A DNA stretch of 49,645 bases from JALCSJ01 sp036788835 (GTDB lineage Bacteria; Bacillota; Negativicutes; Acidaminococcales; Acidaminococcaceae): contig DAIQMR010000016.1 in NCBI GenBank assembly GCA_036788835.1, positions 1 to 49,645 of the forward strand, written 5' to 3'. Made by a program: the position numbers and the translations under genes. The notes beneath the pieces were generated by a model. It ran no database searches. It was not told the DNA's origin and saw nothing but the letters and a program-made list of their open reading frames with translations. Shown here one piece after another: positions 7,851 to 16,399 of the stretch. Numbering within the stretch: position 1 is the first letter of the stretch; each line of letters begins with the position of its first letter.

Positions 7851-9098
7851 ATGTATATGGACAAGTTAAGCGTTTCTGACCCCGAGGTTTATAGCGCCAT
7901 CAGGGAGGAGCTGGGGAGACAAAGGGATAAGATTGAACTTATTGCCTCAGAGAATTTTGTTTCACCGGCTGTTTTGGAGGCAGTAGGAACAGTGCTGACC
8001 AACAAATATGCGGAAGGATATCCCGGCCATAGATACTATGGTGGCTGCGAGTTCGTGGATAAAGTAGAAAATTTGGCCAGAGACAGAGCCTGCAAATTGT
8101 TTGGGGCAGAACATGCTAATGTGCAGCCTCACTGCGGGGCTAACGCCAATCTGGCAGTGTATTTTGCTTTTCTAAAACCGGGTGACACAGTAATGGGCAT
8201 GGATCTTTCCCAGGGCGGACACTTGACTCATGGGAGTCCGGTTAATATTTCCGGGAATTTTTTCCATTTTGTTCCCTATGGGGTAGATAAAGCTACAGAA
8301 AGAATTGATTACGAAGCTTTGGAAAAGATAGCCGGAGAGTGCCATCCTAAATTAATTGTGGCCGGTGCCAGCGCTTATCCTCGCATTATTGATTTTAAAC
8401 GCATTGCCGAAATAGCCCATGGAGTAGGAGCACTGCTCATGGTTGACATGGCACATATTGCCGGGCTTGTAGCTGTAGGCCTGCATCCCAGTCCGGTTCC
8501 TTATGCGGATGTGGTTACTACTACTACCCATAAAACTTTGCGTGGTACCCGCGGCGGTATGATTCTTTGCAAAGGAAAATATGCCAAGGCCATTGATAAG
8601 GCTATTTTCCCCGGCACACAAGGGGGACCCTTGATGCATGTTATTGCCGGTAAAGCGGTGGCCTTTGGTGAAGCACTAAAACCTGAATTTAAAGTTTATC
8701 AACAAGCTATTATTGATAATTGTCAGGCTTTCGCCAAACAATTACTGGCGGAAAATTTCCGCTTGGTATCAGGGGGTACCGATAATCACTTAGTTTTGGT
8801 AGATGTTAGAGGCCAGCATTTAACAGGTAAAGTTGCTGAACATTTATTGGACGAAATCGGTATTACCTGTAATAAGAATACTATTCCTTTCGATCAGGAA
8901 AGTCCTTTTGTTACCAGCGGTATCAGAATGGGGACTCCTGCTGCTACAACCAGAGGTTTCAAAGAAGCTGACTTTATAGAGGTAGCAAAAATCATTGGCT
9001 TGTCCCTGAACAATCCTGAGGATTCAGCCAAACAAAAAGAAGCGGCAGCCAGAGTCGCTGCTTTGTGTAAAGCACATCCGCTGTATACAAATTTATAA
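7851..9098 (+). CDS. glyA: Serine hydroxymethyltransferase
   Basis: GlyA converts serine and tetrahydrofolate to glycine and 5,10-methylene-THF, the main source of one-carbon units for thymidylate and purines. The protein is 415 residues and PLP-dependent; the Schiff-base lysine is K228 in TTTHKTLRGTRGG. Other family blocks are IELIASENFVS, NKYAEGYPGHRYYGG and NVQPHCGANAN. The chosen ATG (7851) lies 8 bp after AAAGGAGG (7835-7842); an in-frame TTG at 7845 is too close to that box. upp follows after 15 bp. Confidence 0.98.
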   Translation: MYMDKLSVSDPEVYSAIREELGRQRDKIELIASENFVSPAVLEAVGTVLTNKYAEGYPGHRYYGGCEFVDKVENLARDRACKLFGAEHANVQPHCGANANLAVYFAFLKPGDTVMGMDLSQGGHLTHGSPVNISGNFFHFVPYGVDKATERIDYEALEKIAGECHPKLIVAGASAYPRIIDFKRIAEIAHGVGALLMVDMAHIAGLVAVGLHPSPVPYADVVTTTTHKTLRGTRGGMILCKGKYAKAIDKAIFPGTQGGPLMHVIAGKAVAFGEALKPEFKVYQQAIIDNCQAFAKQLLAENFRLVSGGTDNHLVLVDVRGQHLTGKVAEHLLDEIGITCNKNTIPFDQESPFVTSGIRMGTPAATTRGFKEADFIEVAKIIGLSLNNPEDSAKQKEAAARVAALCKAHPLYTNL

Positions 9099-9113
9099 TC
9101 CGAGGCGAAAAAA

Positions 9114-9743
9114 ATGCAAATTACAGTAGTAAATCATCCTCTTATTAAAGAGAAAATGACCAGATTGAGAGATGTTAGAACAAAATCCGGGGAGTTTCGT
9201 CAGCTTTTAGATCAAATTGCCCAATTATTGCTTTTCGAAGTTACTAAAGATTTTCCGGTAAGAGAAGTTTCGGTAGAAACCCCTTTGCAAAAAACCACAG
9301 GCTACGCCTTAGATATTTCCAGTATTACGGTAGTGCCTATTCTACGGGCCGGGTTAGGATTCCTGGATGCAGTACTTGATTTAATCCCGGAAGCCAATGC
9401 AGGGCATATTGGCTTGAGCAGAGACGAAGAAACTTTAAAGCCCATGGAATATTACTGTAAGATGCCCCAAGATAAAAATGCTCAGGTTATCGTTATTGAC
9501 CCTATGCTGGCTACAGGCGGCAGCGGTGCTGCAGCCATCACTATGCTAAAAGAAAAAGGCTACAAGAACATTCGATTTATGTGTTTAGTGGCCGCACCTG
9601 AAGGAGTGAAGGTAATTAACGCCGCCCATCCTGAGGTAAAGATTTATGCGGCGGCTCTGGACGAAAAATTAAATGAGCACGGCTATATTCTGCCCGGGTT
9701 AGGTGATGCAGGAGACAGAGTGTTCGGAACGGTGGTCAAGTAA
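9114..9743 (+). CDS. upp: Uracil phosphoribosyltransferase
   Basis: Upp salvages uracil with PRPP to give UMP. The 209-residue protein matches the family length and carries the PRPP-binding loop VIDPMLATGGSGAAAI (about 126-141) and the C-terminal PGLGDAGDRVFGT uracil-binding block (near 195-207). It follows glyA, as in Bacillus. Its stop overlaps the next start (TAATG), coupling it to the dCMP deaminase gene and keeping pyrimidine functions together. The upstream Shine-Dalgarno (CGAGGCG) is modest. Confidence 0.97.
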   Translation: MQITVVNHPLIKEKMTRLRDVRTKSGEFRQLLDQIAQLLLFEVTKDFPVREVSVETPLQKTTGYALDISSITVVPILRAGLGFLDAVLDLIPEANAGHIGLSRDEETLKPMEYYCKMPQDKNAQVIVIDPMLATGGSGAAAITMLKEKGYKNIRFMCLVAAPEGVKVINAAHPEVKIYAAALDEKLNEHGYILPGLGDAGDRVFGTVVK

Positions 9744-10198
9744 TGGAACGGCCTGACTGGGATAGTTATTTTATGGAAATCGCTCAGGTGGTTTCCAAAA
9801 GGTCTACCTGCCTGAGACGAAGCGTAGGAGCTGTGTTGGTTAAAGACAGACAGATTTTGGCTACCGGGTATAACGGAACGCCGAAAGGGTTCCCCCACTG
9901 TGAAGAGGTGGGATGCCTGAGGGAGCAGCTGAAGGTGCCTAGCGGGACCAGACATGAGTTGTGCCGTGGTATTCACGCGGAGCAAAACGCTATTATTCAA
10001 GCCGCAGTACACGGAGCTTCAACGAATGGAGCAACTATTTACTGTACTCATCAGCCATGTGTCGTGTGCGCCAAAATTCTCATTAATGCGGGCATTAAGC
10101 GCATAGTTTATGGCAATCCGTATCCGGATAAGCTGGCACAGGAAATGCTGCAAATTGACCCATCAATAGAAGTGGTAATTTGGAAGTCAGACAAGTAA
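9743..10198 (+). CDS. Deoxycytidylate (dCMP) deaminase, ComEB-type
   Basis: A 151-residue zinc-dependent cytidine/deoxycytidylate deaminase. It should convert dCMP to dUMP, the substrate of thymidylate synthase. The zinc site is complete: H78 and catalytic E80 in HAEQNAI, then C106 and C109 in PCVVCAKILINAGI. The block SVGAVLVKDRQILATGYNG at about 27-45 is typical of the dCMP group, which also includes B. subtilis ComEB. It overlaps upp by one base and ends the operon just before a hairpin terminator. Confidence 0.93.
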   Translation: MERPDWDSYFMEIAQVVSKRSTCLRRSVGAVLVKDRQILATGYNGTPKGFPHCEEVGCLREQLKVPSGTRHELCRGIHAEQNAIIQAAVHGASTNGATIYCTHQPCVVCAKILINAGIKRIVYGNPYPDKLAQEMLQIDPSIEVVIWKSDK

Positions 10199-10202
10199 AA
10201 CC

Positions 10203-10248
10203 AAAGCACATATCTATACTCTTTAGAGTACGGATATGTGCTTTTAAT
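10203..10248 (+). terminator. Terminator of the rpmE-to-dCMP-deaminase operon
   Basis: AAAGCACATATC (10203-10214) pairs with GATATGTGCTTT (10233-10244). Inside it a second perfect stem, TACTCT with AGAGTA (10217-10230), extends the hairpin. The right arm ends in CTTTTAATGT, a moderate U-rich tail. Confidence 0.75.
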
Positions 10249-10265
10249 GTATATGGTAAGCGACT

Positions 10266-10362
10266 GCCAAATTATCCGCAGATTTTCCTATACCGTTGGC
10301 TCATATCATATAGTGTCTTTCAGTTTCGCCAAATTATCCGCAGATTTTTCTATACTATTGGC
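10266..10362. repeat. Pair of 35-bp direct repeats with inverted ends, at the larA 3' end
   Basis: Units at 10266-10300 and 10328-10362 are identical at 32 of 35 positions. Each unit starts GCCAA and ends TTGGC, so each is itself a small imperfect palindrome. The right unit straddles the larA stop codon (10350-10352) and encodes its last residues; the left unit lies in its 3' untranslated region. The 27-bp spacer is unrelated to either unit. Confidence 0.85.
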
Positions 10363-11624
10363 ACTGTTAGGCTGCCGAAGGGCATGAGGATGACTGAGGC
10401 ATCGGGACAGGTGAGACCTTCGGCCATAGATAGCGCTTCTTGCAGATTATTGGTGGCGTCTTCGAAAAAGAGATCCTTGACTGTTTTTTTGTCCAGGTCT
10501 GTGACCATAATATATTTAGCAGTGTGCATATTGCGAGTAATAACATAGGCTTTGTGAGCTCCTATGGCAAAATGTTCACGTAAGTCTTTTTCGATGCCGT
10601 CGATGGATTTGCACTTGTGGACTGTTTCCAGCAAAGCAGGGCTGCCGATACCTTCTTCACATTGGGCCAAGATGATGGCAACGCCACCTTCCCGTAAGGC
10701 CAAGCGGGCTGTATCCATAGTTTTTTGCATCTGGTAAACATTAATGTCTTTTGGATAGCCACCGCAGCTGGCAATAACAATATCAGCTTTCTTCTGAATG
10801 GGAACGCCGTAGATCTGTGCCACATATTTGCAAGCTGCTTCGTGGGCTTTAACATAATCTCCTGCAAAGATTTTCAGCATTCTGTGTTCCGGGTCCAAAA
10901 TAGGGTTGAACATGAAAGTGCTCTTGCCTTTAGCCCATAAGCCTACACATTCCAGAAAATTGTTAAAAGCAGGATTGGTTGTAGTCTTGCCTAAACCGGA
11001 TTTAGGGTCCAGCATCCATTTGTGACTTTCACGAATGGTGTCCATTCTGGCACAGCCGGGCACAACGGATTTCCGGCCGCCGCCGAAACCTGCCAGATAA
11101 TGAAAAACCACAGTTCCTGTCATAATAACATGATCCCTATTGTTCAAATGCTTATTCACCCAGACCGGGGTTCCGTAGCCGGTTGTCCCAAAGTAAGCAA
11201 AGTCTTCGTCCTTATTGCAGTCATTATTGTACATTTTCAAGCGTGACGCTACTTGAGGACTGACGATTTCTGCCATTTCCTCATGAGACATGAGACGGTG
11301 AGAGCCAAGAGCAAAGACTATTTCCATATTCGTATCAGGGACTCCCAGTCTGTTCAGTTCCTCAACGAGAACGGGCATGAATTTTTCCGTGCCTGCCACT
11401 CTTGTGCCGTCATTACAGATAAAAGTTACCGTGTCTCCCGGTTTAATACGCTGCTCAAGAGATGCGCAGCCAATGGGGTGCCGGAGTGCATCTAAGACTG
11501 CACCTTTAATATCTTTAAGTGGCTCAACAGCAGGCATGGTGATTTCTCCCAGGACCCGCGTTTCTTCCAGCTTAACTTCTTTGCTTCCATGACCATAAGG
11601 CAGGGAATAAGTTTTTAGTGTCAT
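10350..11624 (-). CDS. larA: Nickel-dependent lactate racemase family protein (LarA)
   Basis: LarA-family enzymes racemise lactate or related 2-hydroxyacids using a covalently bound nickel-pincer nucleotide. With the start at 11624 (ATG, 9 bases after GAGGAGG) the protein has 424 residues. Residues matching the L. plantarum active site are all present: H109 (in GSHRLMSH), H175 and K185 (in HYLAGFGGGRKS), and H201 (in ESHKW), each displaced by one from the reference numbering as I recall it. A TTG-led form six codons longer is less likely. No larB, larC or larE is in the window, so cofactor genes must lie elsewhere. The gene is divergent from a DcuS/CitA-type two-component system, which may control it. 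The substrate could be another 2-hydroxyacid, because the family is diverse. Confidence 0.88.
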   Translation of the reverse strand: MTLKTYSLPYGHGSKEVKLEETRVLGEITMPAVEPLKDIKGAVLDALRHPIGCASLEQRIKPGDTVTFICNDGTRVAGTEKFMPVLVEELNRLGVPDTNMEIVFALGSHRLMSHEEMAEIVSPQVASRLKMYNNDCNKDEDFAYFGTTGYGTPVWVNKHLNNRDHVIMTGTVVFHYLAGFGGGRKSVVPGCARMDTIRESHKWMLDPKSGLGKTTTNPAFNNFLECVGLWAKGKSTFMFNPILDPEHRMLKIFAGDYVKAHEAACKYVAQIYGVPIQKKADIVIASCGGYPKDINVYQMQKTMDTARLALREGGVAIILAQCEEGIGSPALLETVHKCKSIDGIEKDLREHFAIGAHKAYVITRNMHTAKYIMVTDLDKKTVKDLFFEDATNNLQEALSMAEGLTCPDASVILMPFGSLTVPIV

Positions 11625-11651
11625 TTCAAGTAACCTCCTCAATATAATGTA

Positions 11652-11680
11652 AATTTATCCCATGGAACTTGTCTTGTCAA
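11652..11680 (-). promoter_or_regulatory. Sigma-A-type promoter for larA
   Basis: On the minus strand TTGACA (11680-11675) and TAAATT (11657-11652) are spaced by 17 bp, about 28 bp ahead of the larA start. Confidence 0.7.
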
Positions 11681-11684
11681 TATG

Positions 11685-11701
11685 TTGTATTTTTTTTACA
11701 A
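11685..11701. promoter_or_regulatory. Inverted repeat between the divergent promoters, possible operator
   Basis: TTGTA (11685-11689) and TACAA (11697-11701) face each other across a T-run of seven. The element lies between the two divergent promoters and covers the -35 box of the sensor-kinase promoter, a typical place for a regulator site. The binding protein is unknown; the neighbouring response regulator is an obvious candidate. Confidence 0.4.
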
Positions 11702-11724
11702 TTAGTAAAGGAGTATGGTATAAT
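11695..11724 (+). promoter_or_regulatory. Sigma-A-type promoter for the sensor kinase operon
   Basis: TTTACA (11695-11700) and TATAAT (11719-11724) are 18 bp apart and lie 50 bp before the kinase start. No other good promoter is seen before acpS and nnr, so this may serve the whole rightward run. Confidence 0.65.
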
Positions 11725-11774
11725 TCTAAAGTAAGTATCTACAAACTATTGTTGAATGAAGGATTTTAGACGCC

Positions 11775-13403
11775 ATGAATGCTTTTTCACGTTTTTTTGC
11801 TAAAATATCAGTGCGGCAAAGAGCACATTTATATTATTCTTTTGTGATTTCTATCACCGTTATCATTTTACTGGTTACTACCTATCATATTTTCTTCGGC
11901 CGTTTGACCCAGGCAGTAGATGATAACATGAAGAATGTGTCCACGGTTCTGGTACAAAACACTAAAATTCGCGAAATGATTCAGGAGGGTAAATCTAATT
12001 CACAGGTAGATAATTTCTGTGATGATTGTCTGGACAAAATTGAGCATCTCAACATATTGGCTATTTATGATAAAAATGGTATTTGCCTTTATCACAATGA
12101 CAGAACTTTCGTAGGAAAATATATTTCCGGCGGAAACGAAGGACCTATGCTCGCTAATCATCAGTCCTATTATTCGGTTTCCACGGATGCTCTTGGGCCC
12201 CAGCGCCGTTATTTTCACGCTATTGAGGACAGACAGGGAAACTTTATCGGCTTTCTTGTTACGGCCGTTTCCCAGGCAAATTTAAACAGCATAGGTAATA
12301 GCCTGATTTTTTATTTCAGCTTGATTGGTTTAGCTGCTATGCTGATTATCTGGGCTACAAGCAGGCATATATACAATATTCTTTGCCACGTGCTGATGGG
12401 TCACCAACCGGAAGAAATTTCCCATTTGATTGTTCAGCATCAAGAGGTATTGGATGTAATGGACGAAGGTATCATTGCTGTGGGACAGGATAGCAGAGTA
12501 ATTTTAGTAAATCGTGCCGCTGTGCAAATGTTTTCCATTACGGAGGAAGAGCCTATCGGGAAACCGATTCTTTCCATATTTCCGGAGTCTAAGCTGCCGA
12601 GGATTTTGCTGACCAAAACTCCCGAACATGATGTTAATTTAAAACTGAACAAAATAACTCTTTTGGCTACAAGAATGCCAATTTTGGAAAATGGCGTAGT
12701 GATGGGAGCCGTGGCTATCTGCCGTAATCATACGGAAGTTACTAAATTGGGTGAAAAGCTTACCGGTGTTAATCACATGGTAGAAGCTCTGAGAGCCTAT
12801 ACTCATGAGTTTACCAATAAACTTCACGTTATCCTTGGGCTGATTGAGTGCGGCAACAAACAGCAGGCAATTGATTATATTATGCATATTACTACTATGC
12901 AGAGGACGAGAATCAGTTTCATAATCAAAGCGTTTAAAATACCTATGGTTTGCGCACTGATTATTGGCAAAACCTATAGGGCCGGTGAATTGAACATTGC
13001 TTTGGATATTGATGAAAACAGCAGTATAGAAGACGGGGATATTTTCCTGCCTGCTTCTACTATAGTAACCTTGGTGGGAAACATTCTGGAAAATGCCATT
13101 GAGAATTTAAATAAGGCCAATCCGCCCGTTAAAGAAATTAATGCTACTATTTTTGGCAATGCAGATTACTTCTTTTTATCAGTCAGTGACACAGGCAGCG
13201 GGATGGCGCCGGAAATTGTGAAACACATTTTTGATAAGGGCTTTTCTACCAAAGGTAAGAACAGAGGTACAGGGTTGTATCTTATTAAGGACATAGTAGA
13301 TTCCTATCAGGGAGATATTCAGGTCACCAGCGAAGTGGGTAATGGCAGTATTTTTACCATATCTATAAATAACAAAAATAGCAAAAGGAGCGGAGAAAAA
13401 TGA
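11775..13403 (+). CDS. DcuS/CitA-type sensor histidine kinase
   Basis: A 542-residue membrane sensor of the family that detects C4-dicarboxylates, citrate or malate outside the cell. TM1 is at about 19-41, an extracytoplasmic Cache/PASC-like sensor domain runs to about 175, TM2 is near 178-198, a cytoplasmic PAS domain spans about 218-320, then a SpoB-type kinase core with the phosphoacceptor H344 in YTHEFTNKLHVILGL, and an HATPase domain (NILENAIEN near 437, DTGSGM, GTGLYLI). Which acid it binds is not evident. The next gene is its partner regulator, overlapping by 4 bp. The divergent larA makes a lactate or 2-hydroxyacid signal plausible, but that is inference. Confidence 0.9.
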   Translation: MNAFSRFFAKISVRQRAHLYYSFVISITVIILLVTTYHIFFGRLTQAVDDNMKNVSTVLVQNTKIREMIQEGKSNSQVDNFCDDCLDKIEHLNILAIYDKNGICLYHNDRTFVGKYISGGNEGPMLANHQSYYSVSTDALGPQRRYFHAIEDRQGNFIGFLVTAVSQANLNSIGNSLIFYFSLIGLAAMLIIWATSRHIYNILCHVLMGHQPEEISHLIVQHQEVLDVMDEGIIAVGQDSRVILVNRAAVQMFSITEEEPIGKPILSIFPESKLPRILLTKTPEHDVNLKLNKITLLATRMPILENGVVMGAVAICRNHTEVTKLGEKLTGVNHMVEALRAYTHEFTNKLHVILGLIECGNKQQAIDYIMHITTMQRTRISFIIKAFKIPMVCALIIGKTYRAGELNIALDIDENSSIEDGDIFLPASTIVTLVGNILENAIENLNKANPPVKEINATIFGNADYFFLSVSDTGSGMAPEIVKHIFDKGFSTKGKNRGTGLYLIKDIVDSYQGDIQVTSEVGNGSIFTISINNKNSKRSGEK

Positions 13404-14122
13404 CAAACATAATAATAGTTGAAGACGACCCCATGGTGGCTGTATTGGATAAACAGTATATTGAAAAGACATCCAAGAGCCTTCACATCAAAGGAATTTT
13501 CGGAGATGGTCAAGCCGCTTTGGACTTCTTGGAAAACAATAGGGTAGAATTAGTTATCTTGGATGTTTATATGCCCATTCTCAGCGGCTTAGAAGTGCTG
13601 CAGCAGATTCGTGCCAAAGGTATTCCCACTGATGTTATAATGGTAACTGCAGCCGATAGCGGAGATGAAGTAAACACTGCTTTGCGCCTGGGGGTAGTTG
13701 ACTATCTGGTTAAACCATTTGATTTTACCAGGTTTAATCAAGCTATTAATAAGTTCCTCCACAAGCAGATTCTCCTGAAGGCCAAAAAGAAAATTCCCCA
13801 AGAAGTCATTGATGTAATGGGTATGCCAACCAATGGTGTGACTATGGCCATGGAAAAGGGTCTCCAGAAAAAGACTATGGAAAACATCAAGGAAAGCATC
13901 AAAGCTATAAACAAAGCCAATTTTACATGCAAAGACATTACGGATCATACCAGCTTTTCTGCTGTGACGGTTCAGAGATATTTAAGCTATCTGGTTAGGG
14001 CCAAAACATTGAAAACCACGGTGGATTATAATACCGGTGGCAGACCACGGCTTTTATACGAAATCTTTACGGGGAAAAAAGCAGCAGGAGAGCAAGCAAA
14101 GGAAGAAAAGCATGGAAGATAA
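13400..14122 (+). CDS. CitB/DcuR-family response regulator
   Basis: A 240-residue DNA-binding response regulator. The receiver domain (about 1-120) has the acidic pocket EDD at 8-10, the phosphoacceptor D55 in LVILDVYMP, T near 81 in MVTAAD and K103-like lysine in DYLVKPFDF. The C-terminal part (about 170-225) is the helix-turn-helix of the CitB/DcuR group (DITDHTSFSAVTVQRYLSYLV). Its ATG overlaps the kinase stop (ATGA). It probably controls transport or metabolism genes for organic acids, with larA and its own operon as the nearest candidate targets. Its last 11 bp overlap rarA. Confidence 0.92.
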   Translation: MTNIIIVEDDPMVAVLDKQYIEKTSKSLHIKGIFGDGQAALDFLENNRVELVILDVYMPILSGLEVLQQIRAKGIPTDVIMVTAADSGDEVNTALRLGVVDYLVKPFDFTRFNQAINKFLHKQILLKAKKKIPQEVIDVMGMPTNGVTMAMEKGLQKKTMENIKESIKAINKANFTCKDITDHTSFSAVTVQRYLSYLVRAKTLKTTVDYNTGGRPRLLYEIFTGKKAAGEQAKEEKHGR

Positions 14123-15434
14123 TAACCTTTTTGATACGGAGGAAAACCGGCCATTAGCGGCCCGTCTCCGTCCTCAAAACCTTCAGGAATTTGTGGGTCA
14201 GTCACAGCTGTTAGGTCCCAACAGAGTCCTGCGCCGTTTAATTGAAAATGATACGGTTACTTCCATGATTTTTTGGGGGCCGCCGGGAGTAGGCAAAACC
14301 ACATTGGCTAGGATTATAGCTAATCAGACTAAAGCGGCTTTCATTGATTTTTCTGCGGTAACCAGCGGCATCAAGGAAATTCGCGGAGTCATGCAAAAGG
14401 CAGAAGAAAATAGGCGCTATGGTGCAAAAACTATTGTCTTTGTGGATGAAATACATCGCTTTAATAAGGCTCAGCAGGATGCTTTTTTGCCCTTCGTGGA
14501 GAAGGGGAGCATTATTCTTATAGGGGCTACTACGGAGAATCCTTCTTTTGAAATAAATGGGGCTCTTTTATCCAGGTGCAAGGTTTTTGTTTTACAAGCT
14601 CTGAAACCGGAAGAAATTGCTGAATTATTGAAGAGGGCCTTGCATGATGAACGTGGTTTTGGCAAAGAAAAAATACAAATTGACGATGATTTATTGTACC
14701 TGATTGCTAATTTTGCCAACGGGGATGCCAGAATGGCCTTGTCCACTCTGGAAATGGTAGTGCTGAATGGCGAAGTAAAAGATGACACTACTATTGTTAC
14801 GAAAGAAACCATAGAGCAGTGTACCTCCAAGAAATCATTGCTTTATGACAAAAACGGTGAAGAGCATTATAATATTATTTCCGCCCTGCATAAGTCTATG
14901 AGAAATTCCGACCCTGATGCAGCCGTGTATTGGTTGGCCAGAATGCTGGAAGCAGGAGAAGATCCTCTGTATGTGGCCAGGCGGGTAGTAAGGTTTGCCG
15001 CAGAAGATGTGGGACTGGCTGACCCCAAAGCCCTGGAAATTGCCGTGGCAGCTTATCAGGCCTGTCATTTTATCGGTATGCCGGAGTGCAATGTGCATTT
15101 AACGGAAGCCGTGGTGTATATGTCCATGGCTCCAAAATCTAACGCTATGGAGACAGCATATTTAATGGCTAAAAGAGATGCCATGGAACAATTATCTGAT
15201 CCGGTGCCTTTGGTAATTCGTAATGCACCTACTAAACTCATGCAGGAGCTTTCCTACGGAAAAGGTTATCAGTATGCACATGATACTAAGGATAAGTTAA
15301 CCAATATGCAGTGCCTGCCGGATTCTTTGGCAGGAAGAGAATATTACCGGCCTACTGAGCAGGGACTGGAAATAAAGTACAAAGAAAGATTGAAGCAGAT
15401 AAAAGACTGGAAGAGGAAACACAAGGACGAGTAA
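14112..15434 (+). CDS. rarA: Replication-associated recombination protein A (MgsA/RarA AAA+ ATPase)
   Basis: RarA is a clamp-loader-like AAA+ ATPase that acts at stalled replication forks. The 440-residue protein has RLRPQNLQEFVGQ at the N-terminus, Walker A GPPGVGKT at 56-63, Walker B IVFVDEIHRF near 106-115, sensor-1 ATTENPSFEIN, and the C-terminal tetramerisation/DNA-binding region (RAAEDVG-like AAEDVGLADP near 300, YAHD near 405). The ATG at 14112, with AAGGAAG at about 14099, is chosen over an in-frame upstream start at 14037 that would lie deep inside the regulator gene. The real start overlaps the regulator stop by 11 bp. Confidence 0.95.
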   Translation: MEDNNLFDTEENRPLAARLRPQNLQEFVGQSQLLGPNRVLRRLIENDTVTSMIFWGPPGVGKTTLARIIANQTKAAFIDFSAVTSGIKEIRGVMQKAEENRRYGAKTIVFVDEIHRFNKAQQDAFLPFVEKGSIILIGATTENPSFEINGALLSRCKVFVLQALKPEEIAELLKRALHDERGFGKEKIQIDDDLLYLIANFANGDARMALSTLEMVVLNGEVKDDTTIVTKETIEQCTSKKSLLYDKNGEEHYNIISALHKSMRNSDPDAAVYWLARMLEAGEDPLYVARRVVRFAAEDVGLADPKALEIAVAAYQACHFIGMPECNVHLTEAVVYMSMAPKSNAMETAYLMAKRDAMEQLSDPVPLVIRNAPTKLMQELSYGKGYQYAHDTKDKLTNMQCLPDSLAGREYYRPTEQGLEIKYKERLKQIKDWKRKHKDE

Positions 15435-15451
15435 GGAGTAATGTTAGTTTT

Positions 15452-16399
15452 ATGAAAAAAATATGTATATTTGTTTTAGCCATTGTTTTGTTGGTAACCG
15501 GCTGCGGCAGCAAAAAGGAAGCAACCCAGTCCTCAACTAAGAAACTGCAAGTTGTGACCACCATGTTTGCTGCCTATGATTTTGCCAGGGCAGTAGGAGG
15601 ACACAAGGCACAGGTGAGCATGCTGGTTCCGCCCGGTGCGGATATTCATGCCTATGAACCCACTCCTAAAGATATTGCCGGCTTGGAAAAATGTGACGTT
15701 TTGGTATATGTGGGTGGAGAATCTGATGCCTGGGTTGATAAGATACTGACTTCTCTGTCCAATAAAAAAATCAAAAAAGTTAAAATGCTGGATGTGGTGA
15801 AACCGGTGGAAGAGGAAATAAAAAAAGGTATGACCACTCATGAAGAAGCTGAACAAGGCAAAGAAGAAAAAGAATATGACGAGCATGTTTGGACCAGTCC
15901 TGCCAATGCCAAGGTCATTGCCGAGACTTTGAAAGATGTCTTCACAGAAAAGGACAGCAGCAACAAAGCTGTCTATGCCAAAAACTGTGAAACCTTTATC
16001 GGGCAATTAACAGAACTGGATAAAGAATTCAAAAAAGTTGTAGCTCAGGGTAAACGTAAGGAAGTCGTTTTTGGGGATAGGTTCCCTTTAAGATATTTTG
16101 TGGATGCTTACGGCCTTGATTATTTTGCTGCGTTTCCCGGTTGTGCTCATAATACGGAAGCAAGTGCTTCCACCATTGCTTTTTTAATCAACAAGGTGAA
16201 AACTGACAAAATACCTGTGATTTTTCACATAGAATTATCAAACAAAAAAATAGCCAAAGCTATTTGTGAAGCAACAGGAGCCAAAATGCTGCAGTTTAAT
16301 ACCTGTCATAATTTGCCTAAAGCAGATTTTGACAAAGGAACAACTTATTTGGATTTGATGAAAGAAAATCTGGCTGCCTTGAAGGAGGCTTTAAATTAA
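15452..16399 (+). CDS. Zinc/manganese ABC transporter substrate-binding lipoprotein
   Basis: A 315-residue cluster A-I metal-binding protein (ZnuA/AdcA/TroA family). A lipoprotein signal ends at the lipobox VTGC, with C18 as the lipid-bearing cysteine. Metal-ligand regions are visible as PPGADIHAYEPTP (near 68-80), the acidic His-containing loop followed by DEHVWTSP (near 148-155), CAHNTEAS (near 231-238), and an acidic residue in the FHIELSN region near 262-268. The His/Glu-rich loop at about 125-148 is typical of zinc-binding members. Its last base overlaps the ATPase start (TAATG). Zinc is more likely than manganese because of this loop. Confidence 0.9.
   Translation: MKKICIFVLAIVLLVTGCGSKKEATQSSTKKLQVVTTMFAAYDFARAVGGHKAQVSMLVPPGADIHAYEPTPKDIAGLEKCDVLVYVGGESDAWVDKILTSLSNKKIKKVKMLDVVKPVEEEIKKGMTTHEEAEQGKEEKEYDEHVWTSPANAKVIAETLKDVFTEKDSSNKAVYAKNCETFIGQLTELDKEFKKVVAQGKRKEVVFGDRFPLRYFVDAYGLDYFAAFPGCAHNTEASASTIAFLINKVKTDKIPVIFHIELSNKKIAKAICEATGAKMLQFNTCHNLPKADFDKGTTYLDLMKENLAALKEALN

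Noticed and set aside
10180..10548. Open frame on the plus strand across the dCMP deaminase end and the larA tail
   Set aside because: It crosses the terminator and the repeat pair and is antisense to larA, with no family resemblance.
15533..16006. 157-codon minus-strand frame opposite the metal-binding lipoprotein gene
   Set aside because: A Phe- and His-rich artefact of the Lys/Glu-rich coding strand; no ribosome-binding site or family match.
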